NCBI GenBank assembly: GCA_964546125.1
Contig: CAZJIS010000083.1
Coordinates: forward strand, 1-5,918
Direction: 5' to 3'
DNA length: 5,918 nt
Source of the DNA: Phil1 sp964546125
GTDB taxonomy: Bacteria > Bacillota > Clostridia > Christensenellales > CAG-138
Below the pieces are notes generated by a model that was given only the letters and a program-made list of their open reading frames with translations, had not been told where the DNA came from and did not search any database. Position 1 is the stretch's first letter, and every line of letters begins with the position of its first letter. Below are positions 5,022 through 5,918 of this stretch, one piece after another. The translations under genes were made by a program, and so were the position numbers.

Positions 5022-5918
5022 TTAGAGGATACGCCGGCCGATGGGGCCGAAAGCGGCCTTGCCCGCGTAGCGGGCGGCGGAACCGAGCTGCTCTTCAATG
5101 CGCAGCAGGCGGTTGTATTTGGCGACGCGATCCGTGCGCGAGGGCGCGCCCGTCTTGATTTGGCCCGCGTTGGTCGCCACGGCGATGTCGGCGATGGTCG
5201 TGTCCTCCGTTTCGCCCGAGCGGTGGGAGATCACGGCCGCGTAGCCCGCGCGCTGGGCCATTTCAATAGCTTCGAGCGTTTCGCTCAGCGTGCCAATCTG
5301 GTTCACCTTGATGAGAATCGAGTTTGCGCAGCCCCCGGCGATGCAGCGTTCAAGCCGCCGCGTGTTGGTGACGAGCAGGTCGTCGCCCACAAGCTGCACC
5401 GTGGAGCCAAGCGCCTCGTTGAGGTTCTTCCAGCCCGCCCAATCCTCTTCGGCAAGGCCGTCTTCAAGCGAGATGATCGGGTAGCGCGCGCACAGGTCCT
5501 GCCAGTAGGCGATCATCTCATCGGGCGATTTAACGACGCCCGACTTCCAGAAAAGATATTGCCCCGCTTTGCCGGCGGCTTTGGCTTCGTCAAACATTTC
5601 CGTCGCCGCGGCGTCGATGGTGATCATGAAGTCCCTGCCCGGCGCAAAGCCCGCCTGGACAATGGCCTCGAGCAGCGCTTCCACCGCTTCCTCCTCACCC
5701 GAAAGGTTCGGCGCGAAGCCGCCCTCGTCGCCCACGGAGGTGCTCAGGCCCTTCTTCTTCAAAATGGCCTTGAGCGTGTGGAATGTTTCCGTGCCCCAGC
5801 GAAGCCCCTCTGCGAATGATGGCGCGCCCACGGGCATAATCATGAACTCCTGGCTTGAAATGTTGTTGTCCGCATGCTTGCCGCCGTTGATCACGTTCAT
5901 CATCGGCACGGGCAGCAC
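5022..5918 (-). CDS. eno: Enolase (phosphopyruvate hydratase), N-terminal part outside window
   Basis: Glycolytic enzyme interconverting 2-phosphoglycerate and phosphoenolpyruvate; cytosolic and magnesium-dependent. The 298 visible residues cover the C-terminal barrel; roughly 130 residues of the usual length of about 430 lie beyond the window edge. The first visible codon, GTG at 5918-5916, is an internal Val in LPVPMMN, not a start. Visible residues, in window numbering: GGKHADNN (12-19, His15), QEFM (Glu24), GDEGGFAPN (63-71, Glu65 as acid/base partner), Asp102 in TIDAAATE, Glu152 in SLEDGL and Asp179 in VGDDL (the three magnesium ligands), Lys204 in ILIKVNQ (catalytic base), SHRSGETED (231-239) and Lys255 in IKTGAPSR. 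All key residues are kept and the gene ends in TAA with no frameshift. The APSR variant of the last motif is the Gram-positive form. A hairpin lies just downstream. Confidence 0.98.
   Translation of the reverse strand: MLPVPMMNVINGGKHADNNISSQEFMIMPVGAPSFAEGLRWGTETFHTLKAILKKKGLSTSVGDEGGFAPNLSGEEEAVEALLEAIVQAGFAPGRDFMITIDAAATEMFDEAKAAGKAGQYLFWKSGVVKSPDEMIAYWQDLCARYPIISLEDGLAEEDWAGWKNLNEALGSTVQLVGDDLLVTNTRRLERCIAGGCANSILIKVNQIGTLSETLEAIEMAQRAGYAAVISHRSGETEDTTIADIAVATNAGQIKTGAPSRTDRVAKYNRLLRIEEQLGSAARYAGKAAFGPIGRRIL

Noticed and set aside
5160..5819. 219-codon open frame on the plus strand opposite eno
   Set aside because: It is antisense to a fully conserved enolase gene and is His/Arg/Val-rich, as expected for a shadow frame of GC-rich coding DNA; it has no recognisable motif.

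Overview
The window is GC-rich bacterial DNA, tightly packed with genes. It looks like a chromosomal segment of a high-GC member of the Firmicutes, probably Clostridia. The threonine genes run thrC-thrB, as in Gram-positive hom-thrC-thrB operons. The ThrC PLP motif (GPTAAFKD), the enolase C-terminal motif (IKTGAPSRTDRV) and the strong GGAGG-type ribosome binding sites fit the same group. The taxon is an inference from remembered family patterns, not from a search.

Plus strand, 1-4342. (1) The window opens inside a polytopic membrane protein (1-1047) resembling bacterial PIG-V-type GT-C mannosyltransferases. (2) After a 104-bp gap comes a compact cluster: thrC (threonine synthase, 1152-2621), thrB (homoserine kinase, 2618-3517), a small GIY-YIG-like protein (3510-3854) and a small membrane-associated HExxH protein (3884-4342). 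thrC/thrB overlap by 4 bases and thrB/GIY-YIG by 8, so these three are probably translationally coupled. The HExxH gene follows after 29 bases with its own strong SD. ThrB phosphorylates homoserine and ThrC turns the product into threonine. Homoserine dehydrogenase is not in the window.

Minus strand, 4380-5918. A second HExxH protein (4380-4826) is a paralogue of the first. The two genes meet tail to tail with only 37 bases between them. It has its own promoter with an extended -10 (TGCTATAAT). Upstream of it on the same strand lies the 3' two-thirds of eno (enolase, 5022-5918), which runs off the window edge and is followed by a GC-rich hairpin at 4972-4995.

Most of the window is housekeeping. 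The least explained part is the convergent pair of HEYGH proteins, which share an almost identical 32-nt stretch in inverted orientation over the putative zinc site, together with the GIY-YIG-like gene attached to the threonine operon. No tRNA, rRNA, CRISPR array, insertion sequence or T-box leader is visible, and no stretch over 300 bases lacks a gene.
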